Position numbers and translations under genes: made by a program
In this document: positions 15,101-20,498 of the stretch, one piece after another
Layout of the letters: each line of letters starts with the position of its first letter
How positions within the stretch are numbered: position 1 is the first letter of the stretch
From: Candidatus Poseidoniaceae archaeon
Lineage (GTDB): Archaea > Thermoplasmatota > Poseidoniia > Poseidoniales > Poseidoniaceae
Reading direction: 5' to 3'
Assembly (NCBI GenBank): GCA_029250345.1
Contig: JAQXFL010000084.1
Coordinates: forward strand, 1-20,498
Length of the DNA: 20,498 bases
The notes under the pieces: generated by a model
Told to the model about the DNA's origin: nothing
Database searches by the model: none
What the model saw: only the letters and a program-made list of their open reading frames with translations

Positions 15101-18070
15101 AACATCGGAATTGTCCAAGACCTTGATGACGGAACTTCCGGACAGACGGTCACCCTCAACGGGGCTATCCGACTCGAAGACCTGTCCATTTCACCTGACC
15201 CGAGTGGCTACTTCATGGTCCTCGAACAAAAGTACGTCAACAACACCGACGGCAACATCTCGATTGAATGGATTTCTGTTGCGAACCGCTCCGGTCTGCC
15301 TGGTGGAGATTTCACTTGGGATGTCGACCTCGGTATGGCCGCAGGTCAAGACACATACAGATTCCGAATCGATGGATACGAGGGCGGAGAGACACTCTGT
15401 CCTGCAGTTGAATTCCGACCGGACAGTGATTGTGCTATCCCATTCAATCTCTCGATTGATACCTTGGATCCGAATTTGCTGGTTGTCGAAGTACTGAACG
15501 GCCAAGTTGACCCGTCGCTTGACAGCAATTGGCGAGTTATGGTTGACGACACATGGGTTGTCCCGTCTGCTACACAACAGATTCGAATGAATGCCAGTGA
15601 CTTACCGAACCCTCCTGAATCGCTCGACATCAAGATTTGGGTCGAATACGATCACGATGCAAACTCCAACGGGCTTGCAGATGAATCAGAATACATCACA
15701 GTGACCGCTTACAGCGATGGAGAGGCTCCGTTCGCAAATTACACTGCAACTTACAACGACTACGCAAACGTTGGACAAGACCCAGTGGGTAAGGTCAGCA
15801 TTTGGATTGAAGGATTTGACAAGGCAGGAAACCCAATTGATGGTGGTGCGCCTGGATTTGAAAACGATCACTTCACTTATGTTTCAATGAGTTCCAAGTC
15901 TCCAGTTATTCGAAACTTCTTTGTCGATGATTCACAGGATAATCGCTTCCTCAAATCGAACCAACAGCAATACAACGGAAAGTGGAACCACACCATGTAC
16001 GCCGGTAACGTGTATCACCTCATCGTAGAGGCAAAGGATGACAACGGGTGGAGAGATGTTGATTACTTCCGTATCGACATGGCTGACGACCGAGATGACA
16101 TGACTGTCTACTACTACCCTCGCAACAACACGGCATGGACGAACAGTCCATACATCGAAATCATTGCTGAAGACGGTGATGTCGAAGGCCCACGTGTTCT
16201 ACGAATGGACGGTGGTGTGTTGATTGATCCGTTCGAAACTGAGTTCTATCTGGATCTCCCCATCCGTATGACTTGGGGATTACCAGGCGCAACAACCTCG
16301 CTCAACAACCCAGTTCTCTACATGCAAGACCTTGACAACCCCCGATACAGAATGCTGCCAGCATCCGGACGCCACATTCAAGACTGGTACTACAGCGACG
16401 GAATCCAACTTGATTTCCGTGCAGACTCAGCAAACGATTTGATGATTTCACCGGTCTTTACGGACTTGATGACTCCGATTACCCAAGACGTTCGAAAGGG
16501 CTTCGTTTATCCTGGCGACATCATCGCGTTTGAAGGACAATACGCTTACCTTGACGGAATCCTCGACCAAGTCTACATTACTCCAGAAATTGAATTGACG
16601 CTTGAATTGACACGTCAAGCTGCTGCAATGGACGGTTCCAAAGGTTACATTGCCTTCCCTGGAGAAGTCACATACCATTCGTTTACCGGAGGTGTCTTTG
16701 ACATCAACATCACAGCTCCACCGGTCACCAATGACTACACCTACACGTTCCGATTGTGTCCTTACGATGCAACAGGCGGCGATGGTGGAGCAAACGGAGA
16801 GTGCGGCAGTGGAATCGAAGGTTTGCCAATGGGCGCAGTCGATACATCCTCTGCAATTTGCGTTTCAGAAGCATACGGATGCCAGACCTTCAATTTGAGA
16901 GTCGATGCATCTGCGCCTCTTGTCGTATCGAACACATGGACTTTGAAAGACGGAAACCAAGAGCCATTGGCGAATGTTCTACCAACCTCAACCTTCCACT
17001 GTGTTGATGTCGAAGTCGTCATCCAAGAGCAGGAAGCACTGTTCCAAGGAGATGTTTCTGTTGCCTGGAGTTTCTTCTCTGACCCAACAAACAACATCAC
17101 ATGGCCTGTATACCGTGCAACCTTTGGCGATATGCCAATGACCCAAGAATTAACGCTCAACCCGAGTGGCGGTTCGTACTTTGCTTCAGCAGAATGTGTT
17201 GACCTTTGGCCAATCACAGAGGGACAGACCGACCCCGAAGAATCTCAAATCGACAGTGTCGAAGTGGTTTTCTGGATTGACGCTACCGATTCGGCTGGCA
17301 CACAAGCCATGCTCGGTGGAGGGCTAACAGATGAAGGTGGTATTGGTCCAATTTTCTCAAGCGACCCAACTCACAAATCCAGTTACGAACTGATTTTCGA
17401 GGAAGCCTCGTTTGATGTTAAAAATGTTCGAATCAGTCCTGCTAAACCGGAAGTCGGTGAAGACATTGAACTTGAAATTGAAGTTTTGAACACCGGTACA
17501 CTTGATGGCTCAACTGTTCTGAACATCCGCTCCGTCATTAACGGCGGAGTCCCAGTGCTTGAAGCAAGCATCGATACTGGTGACATCCCGGTCGGTACAT
17601 CGGAATGGGTGAAGGTTGACTTGCAGCAATTCACCTTGCCGACGACGGGAATGTACTACCTCATCTCCGACAACACGACTGGAGACTTGTTGTACAACGG
17701 TTCATCTCAAGGTGAATCGTTCAACGTCAAGGTTCAGAGTGATTCGGGTGATTCGGGTGGATTCATGCTTATCCTTGCTATCTTGGGTATCGCTGTTGCA
17801 GTCCTTGGAACACTTGTTGTGGTCCTGATTCGCCGTGGAGGCGACGATGACATGTTCGATGAGTACGAAGATGAGGGTGAGAAAGCATACGCAGAGTTGC
17901 CTGGCCAATCGAAGCCAGTTTCTGGTCCACCAGCACCCGCAGCAAACGTCTCACCTGAGATGGCCCGAGCAATGGAACAATTCCCGCAATGGACTCAAGA
18001 TGAAATCCAAGGTTACTTTGACCAAGGATGGAGTATTGAGGCTCTGAAAGATTGGGTTAACAGTCAGTGA
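12179..18070 (+). CDS. Giant type I membrane-anchored surface protein with cytoplasmic tail
   Basis: 1963 residues from TTG 12179. An N-terminal signal peptide (hydrophobic core FFLVFLMLLAPF, cleavage after AAA near residue 26) sends it across the membrane. Residues about 148-362 form a MAM/jelly-roll-like adhesive domain ending in AGWYVDNFRVGD, with several cysteines. A motif (M..LP....VTS..VDL) occurs near residue 54 and again near 656. An EF-hand-like loop DxDxNxNGxxDE lies at 1158-1169. Residues about 1744-1855 look like a CARDB domain (VKNVRISPAKPEVGEDIELEIEVLNTG is its start). A Gly/Ser stalk leads to one transmembrane helix (about 1861-1882), RR, an acidic patch, a Pro-rich linker and a short helical end (PQWTQDEIQGYFDQGWSIEA). 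Many N-x-S/T sites suggest glycosylation. Probable role: cell-surface adhesion, polymer binding or S-layer; unproven. No protease or hydrolase motif was recognised. Confidence 0.85.
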   Translation: MTNDNQQLKSAFFLVFLMLLAPFAAAANVSTFGDGNATDEIELRDGSPFVDEGMVHLPASETVTSASVDLSTSMLEHAAHTRIDLETMPRVWNPMYNNQLTKFSNVADFIYEDGSNAVPVELKSEGFLTDFEETSAGFIDHRALSGGAHGWDHGSLDPTVVAPNVDIPDCASGTYCWGTGLYDDDYTDKNAGANGRKYMMTSETIFIDSSLKSSLAYFDSWHDLDLGTSSGTNPSVYFRDCAYLEIRASQNNDFDVNDPNGFDYLEISLANSSLSWSSGYYTVSTNQNTAGQIDSRCNGVTPGDGALGGTSTTATNPNGWANIAVDLGPYTGQYVQIRFVMEDNDVIGTDGGKAGWYVDNFRVGDPLPASANMSINGFLPSNSGGPNQPNGYGILTLETETTSTATISVDVLDSSTGSIVHDRQGHPMTNLQGDIIELWDVNSTLHPSVDFRFTFNSGPDRLSSPVFHGFSIGTRVGTGLNASQYDEIPNIFQGVWSTLGDGEPLSYTPIINDASYTPTLQRSNFDRPITRIKPYVEADCSEVPMIDLFTQGGTSLYQLASGVEYVLDEPWFGFDSIVSFEGPCDVGGIWFDLTFGHHPDDIQLDVANDGHIDWGFDEEAFGSFGRQTQFLMAKVDGINYGQSSSDLIIDSTGVAEGAMFMLPKGAEVTSVDLVFDQMGIFSNTDSTEGFELSLLSGTQEVTLGSVENTTLLLLGNAPELDFKSALNSLLGNALVPVSHYDAYGTEWQTFRLKAESPNASTASQVTVRDLDVVYNYTVSLGSADGFDRELNKGVALWDGGSTAEVPMTFTSSTGGGAALSNLMVSTSSGYENSISMAGNPVGLYPNGAIYEITTTHTVSPLTGSTLVEARLTFESDTGNVILGYSDTLLFSEVSDIGDLISLESSTATTIADGKEITWRFVVNSAWEDTNEVRIYSGSISSNGVNGLPDAVLLAPVGGNAVENDAVVTSFEVLNNIGIVQDLDDGTSGQTVTLNGAIRLEDLSISPDPSGYFMVLEQKYVNNTDGNISIEWISVANRSGLPGGDFTWDVDLGMAAGQDTYRFRIDGYEGGETLCPAVEFRPDSDCAIPFNLSIDTLDPNLLVVEVLNGQVDPSLDSNWRVMVDDTWVVPSATQQIRMNASDLPNPPESLDIKIWVEYDHDANSNGLADESEYITVTAYSDGEAPFANYTATYNDYANVGQDPVGKVSIWIEGFDKAGNPIDGGAPGFENDHFTYVSMSSKSPVIRNFFVDDSQDNRFLKSNQQQYNGKWNHTMYAGNVYHLIVEAKDDNGWRDVDYFRIDMADDRDDMTVYYYPRNNTAWTNSPYIEIIAEDGDVEGPRVLRMDGGVLIDPFETEFYLDLPIRMTWGLPGATTSLNNPVLYMQDLDNPRYRMLPASGRHIQDWYYSDGIQLDFRADSANDLMISPVFTDLMTPITQDVRKGFVYPGDIIAFEGQYAYLDGILDQVYITPEIELTLELTRQAAAMDGSKGYIAFPGEVTYHSFTGGVFDINITAPPVTNDYTYTFRLCPYDATGGDGGANGECGSGIEGLPMGAVDTSSAICVSEAYGCQTFNLRVDASAPLVVSNTWTLKDGNQEPLANVLPTSTFHCVDVEVVIQEQEALFQGDVSVAWSFFSDPTNNITWPVYRATFGDMPMTQELTLNPSGGSYFASAECVDLWPITEGQTDPEESQIDSVEVVFWIDATDSAGTQAMLGGGLTDEGGIGPIFSSDPTHKSSYELIFEEASFDVKNVRISPAKPEVGEDIELEIEVLNTGTLDGSTVLNIRSVINGGVPVLEASIDTGDIPVGTSEWVKVDLQQFTLPTTGMYYLISDNTTGDLLYNGSSQGESFNVKVQSDSGDSGGFMLILAILGIAVAVLGTLVVVLIRRGGDDDMFDEYEDEGEKAYAELPGQSKPVSGPPAPAANVSPEMARAMEQFPQWTQDEIQGYFDQGWSIEALKDWVNSQ
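17741..17758 (+). repeat. 9-base tandem repeat in the stalk of the surface protein
   Basis: GATTCGGGT occurs twice in direct tandem, encoding DSGDSG just outside the transmembrane helix. It keeps the frame, so slippage here would lengthen or shorten the stalk by three residues per copy. Confidence 0.6.
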
Positions 18071-18888
18071 GTGTGACCTTTGTGCCCGCTCGACTTGAAT
18101 GGGGCGACCATGCTTGGGAAGACCCCGACGGGGGCAAGATTCTCATTCATTCGGTGCTGCCGACGGTCGTCTATCCACGTTCTATGCGAACACGAGAAGT
18201 ATGGCACGGCTTGGCTTTGCTTGAATCGCCCGATGTGGTTGATTTGTGGGTTCAAGAAGAAAAAGACGAGGCAGAATCCCCTGGAGTAAATTTGGCTCAT
18301 GGTTTGATTTCAGGAGGTTCTTTTGGAATTTTCTTAGATGAAATCTCGATGGTTGAGGACGTGACCAGTGGACGTTTTCCCGACCCTGAACCTCGAAGAC
18401 TGCATCGGAACGCAGTTCGTCACGAACGGCCAGTGTTCTTCATCGAGCCCACTGCTGAGGACGAAGAATGGAACAAACACCTCACTCGAGAAGCCAAAGC
18501 AGCGTCGCATTGGCGTAAGTTGCTTGGAATGATTTCGATTGGTGGCAAATGGCGTAAGCGCGTCAAGAAGAATATTTTCGATGCGCAAAAGCCACCGAAA
18601 GGTGTGTCTCCAAATTTCGGATCTGCTGCTGTCCTCTCAGCCACATGGTGGGATTTGAGTGAATGGATTGTCTCGCCACAGGTAGCCGCAGACCGTGATC
18701 TCCGTTACGCTGCTCGACTACGTGGGGCTCTGGCATCATTGCGAGCCGAACACGGAAGCGATGCAACCCTTCTCTTGGTGATGTACTTGCCTCATCGCAA
18801 TGCGCTTTTGCAAGCTCTTCAAACCCTTCCAGACGGAGAGGAGATTAGTTTAATCACGACCTCATCAGGTCAAACAGAGGAGGAATGA
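18067..18888 (+). CDS. Unrecognised protein coupled to the surface-protein gene
   Basis: Up to 273 residues, starting with GTG 18067 whose last bases overlap the TGA stop of the surface protein (GTGA overlap). GTG 18073 is the alternative. I do not recognise a family. It has no signal peptide or membrane segment, so it should be cytoplasmic. Seen: an N-terminal strand-helix (KILIHSVLPTVVYPRSMRTREVWHGLALLESPDVVDLWVQ), a Gly-rich turn (GLISGGSFGIFLDE), a basic helical stretch around residues 150-170 (WRKLLGMISIGGKWRKRVKK), and a C-terminal helix then strand (RDLRYAARLRGALASLRAEH, ATLLLVMYLPH). The last pattern faintly recalls the end of TraB/PrgY-type domains, but the key histidine and glutamate motifs of that family are not evident, so I do not assign it. 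The gene ends in an ATGA overlap with the frame of the TBP-like gene, which argues for one operon. Confidence 0.7.
   Translation: MSVTFVPARLEWGDHAWEDPDGGKILIHSVLPTVVYPRSMRTREVWHGLALLESPDVVDLWVQEEKDEAESPGVNLAHGLISGGSFGIFLDEISMVEDVTSGRFPDPEPRRLHRNAVRHERPVFFIEPTAEDEEWNKHLTREAKAASHWRKLLGMISIGGKWRKRVKKNIFDAQKPPKGVSPNFGSAAVLSATWWDLSEWIVSPQVAADRDLRYAARLRGALASLRAEHGSDATLLLVMYLPHRNALLQALQTLPDGEEISLITTSSGQTEEE
18879..18883 (+). promoter_or_regulatory. Ribosome binding site choosing ATG 18891 for the TBP-like gene
   Basis: GGAGG, within GAGGAGG, is 7 bases before ATG 18891 but only one base before ATG 18885, so 18891 is the likely start. It lies inside the end of the preceding gene, making translation coupled. 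Confidence 0.65.
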
Positions 18889-18890
18889 TT

Positions 18891-19433
18891 ATGTCCGGTG
18901 CAGCCATTGAAGTTCGTATTGAAAACCAACTTGTACGCTTCGTTCCTCCAACCCCTATCAACCAACAGGATGTTGTCTCACAACTCGGTGGGCAGGAAAC
19001 CGGTGGAGTTGTCATCAAGGTCCTTGACCGCCCACGAGCAACCCTCGTCATCGACCGTGAGGGCCGTGTGACCGTTCACGGTACGCAGCGTGTTGATGCA
19101 GCGCGAGCTGCTGCAAAGGAACTCATGCTGCGACTTGGGCTCAGCGATGCTGGACTCGAAACAGAACTCGGTCCAGTGATTGCATCGTTTGATTTTGGAA
19201 TGCCGTTGAACATCACCCAAATTGTTGGTGATATTGGAGCCGGCACTGCAGTGTACGACGAAAGACTCGGTTGCAGTATTCTCGAGGATTCTCGACACAA
19301 CCTCACACTCAAAGTTTGGCCGAACGGGCGATGCGTTGTTACGAACGCCCGTCACAGTAACATGGTCGCCATGGCTGCAGTCTATTGGAGAGACCAATTT
19401 TCCGACAAGAACTACTTCGTTGAACGGATTTAA
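18891..19433 (+). CDS. Divergent TATA-binding-protein-like protein (two TBP-type repeats)
   Basis: 180 residues, the length of archaeal TBP. It splits into two halves of similar plan. Repeat 1 (about 5-83): strand, helix INQQDVVSQL, sheet GGVVIKVLDRPRATLVIDREGRVTVHG, helix VDAARAAAKELMLRLG. Repeat 2 (about 94-170): VIASFDFGMPLNITQIVGDI, where TBP has a strand like VVASADLGxELDLEAIA, then a strand, then LTLKVWPNGRCVVTNARH, then a helix. The pattern P-x-A-T-L-x-I-x-x-x-G-x-V-x-x-x-G matches the TBP saddle strand. The two Phe pairs that TBP inserts into the TATA box (in FPGL and LIFxSGK) are not kept: repeat 1 has ETGGVV and LVIDREGR, repeat 2 has RLGCSI and LKVWPNGR. So it may be a TBP paralog that does not bend TATA DNA. 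It is coupled to the preceding gene and 59 bases before the TatD-like gene. Confidence 0.6.
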   Translation: MSGAAIEVRIENQLVRFVPPTPINQQDVVSQLGGQETGGVVIKVLDRPRATLVIDREGRVTVHGTQRVDAARAAAKELMLRLGLSDAGLETELGPVIASFDFGMPLNITQIVGDIGAGTAVYDERLGCSILEDSRHNLTLKVWPNGRCVVTNARHSNMVAMAAVYWRDQFSDKNYFVERI

Positions 19434-19457
19434 TCCTCGAATCCACCTCGATTTTCC

Positions 19458-19476
19458 CATGCGTTGAAATCGCATG
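19458..19476 (+). other. Small hairpin between the TBP-like and TatD-like genes
   Basis: CATGCG and CGCATG pair around a 7-base loop (TTGAAAT). It sits in the 59-base gap, just before the ribosome binding site of the next gene. No T-run follows; significance is doubtful. Confidence 0.25.
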
Positions 19477-19492
19477 ATGATGAGGGGCATGT

Positions 19493-20380
19493 ATGCAGGA
19501 GTCGAGACGGTGGGATGGCCCAATCCTCGACAATCATTTCCATTTGAATCGAAACGGTCGCTACTTGGATGCGGCTCGAGACTTCCAAAATGCAGGAGGT
19601 ACGGACATTGTCTTGGTACACTGCCCTGACTTTTCTGCCCCGCCTACTGAAAAGCAAGGTCACATTGAGACGTATTCGAACACCGTTGAGATGGCGGAAG
19701 AAGTCCGAAGAAAAGTCGGTCTTGGCGTTCGTGTCGTTCTCGGCCCACATCCTGCAGCATTCGCCCATCAGTTCGCAGCATGGATGGATGAATCGGGTGA
19801 AAAAGGTGCCGAAAAGGCGATGGAAAATTACCGCGACAGCATTGATGCTGCACTCGAATTTGTGCATGAAGGTAAGGCCCATGCTGTCGGTGAGGTTGGC
19901 AGACCGCACTGGCCTGTCGATGACACTGTTTGGGAACTTTCCAATACTTTACTCCTTGAAACAATGCACTTGGCGAAGAAAGAAGGAATCGCCTTGCAAC
20001 TTCACGTCGAAGGTGAACTCGAATCAACATACCGAGACCTGTCTGCAATGGCCGAAAAAGCAGGCCTCCCCCCACGTCGCTTGGTTCGACATTATGCACC
20101 CGCAACGGTTTCCAAAAATGTCACGCAAGGACTCACTCCAAGCGTCTTGATAGGAAAGGGTGCGATTTCCGAATTAATGCAATCGGTTGAGTCATGTTCA
20201 CACGGTTTCTTTCTGGAAACGGATTACATGGATGATGTTCGCCGGCCTGGGGCTGTTTTAGGTCCTAAAACAGTGCCCAAAAGAACGCATCAACTCTTGG
20301 AGGCGGGGTTGGATGAAGAATACCTCTGGAAAGCGCATCGTGATCTCGGCGAAGAACTCTACGGGCCGAGCATTAGGTGA
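19493..20380 (+). CDS. TatD-like metal-dependent hydrolase (archaeal TIM-barrel type)
   Basis: 295-residue cytoplasmic protein of the amidohydrolase/TatD superfamily. Metal ligands fall in the expected order: H15-x-H17 (DNHFHL) on the first strand, GPHP in the 80s-90s, E134 in GEVGRPHW, H171 in LQLHVEG, H200 in VRHYAP, and D244 in LETDYMDD. That is the full set for a two-metal centre, so the enzyme should be active. TatD proteins are Mg-dependent DNases in bacteria; this archaeal subgroup has only a general prediction and its substrate is unknown. Start ATG 19493 has GAGGGG at 19482-19487, five bases upstream. It follows the TBP-like gene at 59 bases on the same strand and may belong to the same transcript. 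Confidence 0.85.
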   Translation: MQESRRWDGPILDNHFHLNRNGRYLDAARDFQNAGGTDIVLVHCPDFSAPPTEKQGHIETYSNTVEMAEEVRRKVGLGVRVVLGPHPAAFAHQFAAWMDESGEKGAEKAMENYRDSIDAALEFVHEGKAHAVGEVGRPHWPVDDTVWELSNTLLLETMHLAKKEGIALQLHVEGELESTYRDLSAMAEKAGLPPRRLVRHYAPATVSKNVTQGLTPSVLIGKGAISELMQSVESCSHGFFLETDYMDDVRRPGAVLGPKTVPKRTHQLLEAGLDEEYLWKAHRDLGEELYGPSIR

Positions 20381-20456
20381 ACCGAGAAGCCTTATTCTTC
20401 GACAAAAAGCCATCACCTTCATGAGTGGAAGCATACAGCGAGGGTTGGTGGCAACC

Positions 20457-20498
20457 ATGCGAAAGGGTCTGATTCTATGTCTCGTATTCGGTCTTTTC
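20457..20498 (+). CDS. Start of a probable exported protein (cut by the right edge)
   Basis: Only 14 codons are in the window. They read like a signal peptide: MRK, then a hydrophobic run GLILCLVFGLF. GGTGG (20446-20450) lies six bases before ATG 20457. The frame is open upstream to ATG 20421, which would add 12 residues; a weak TATA-like CTTATTCT about 26 bases before that ATG makes a leaderless longer form possible. The cysteine in LILCLVF could only be a lipobox if more sequence supports it. The mature protein is unknown. Confidence 0.45.
   Translation, partial: MRKGLILCLVFGLF

Noticed and set aside
19493..20380. Calling the hydrolase a Tat-pathway component
   Set aside because: TatD-type proteins are metal-dependent nucleases/hydrolases not required for Tat export; no tatA or tatC gene is nearby.
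1..20498. Defence island or mobile element
   Set aside because: No integrase, transposase, restriction, CRISPR or toxin genes, and no flanking repeats were found. The SLOG-fold gene alone is not enough.

Overview
The window looks like a chromosomal segment of an uncultured archaeon, most likely a Marine Group II euryarchaeon (Candidatus Poseidoniales or a close relative). This rests on family content and on layout: an archaeal SelB-like elongation factor, a TBP-fold protein, a stand-alone ThiI core, an archaeal-type TatD-like hydrolase, a very large type I surface protein with a short cytoplasmic tail, archaeal TATA boxes about 26 bases upstream of leaderless start codons, and GGTG/GGAGG-type ribosome binding sites inside operons. 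The placement is inference; there is no rRNA marker here. I see no tRNA, rRNA, CRISPR array, insertion sequence or prophage, and no gene-free stretch longer than about 200 bases.

Layout. Bases 1-3619 (minus strand) read as one operon: phytoene desaturase (crtI), a thioredoxin-fold lipoprotein, a five-helix complex II membrane anchor, and the 5' part of the complex II flavoprotein, which runs off the left edge. crtI appears leaderless. A divergent unit (3694-5038, plus) holds a 29-codon CPHCG micro-ORF followed four bases later by a CysJ-type FAD/NADPH reductase without a flavodoxin domain. It meets a DUF2493 SLOG-fold gene (5042-5515, minus) head-on. A biotin carboxylase and a PfkB-family kinase follow on the plus strand (5717-8028). 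Next is a minus-strand group (8030-11315): hotdog thioesterase, GTPase-degenerate SelB-like factor, and an unrecognised protein with a membrane hairpin. A ThiI-like PP-loop protein (11406-12077, plus) precedes the last block.

The right half (12179-20380, plus) is dominated by a 1963-residue secreted, membrane-anchored surface protein. It is translationally coupled to an unrecognised 274-residue protein, which is coupled to a divergent TBP-like protein lacking the usual DNA-intercalating phenylalanines. A TatD-like hydrolase follows, and a signal-peptide-bearing gene starts at the right edge.

Themes: aerobic/respiratory metabolism (complex II, carotenoids, NADPH reductase), carboxylation and acyl-CoA metabolism (biotin carboxylase, thioesterase), translation/tRNA modification (SelB-like, ThiI), and a surface-protein locus carrying its own possible transcription-factor-like gene. 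The most noteworthy item is that TBP-like protein and its coupling to the giant surface-protein gene.
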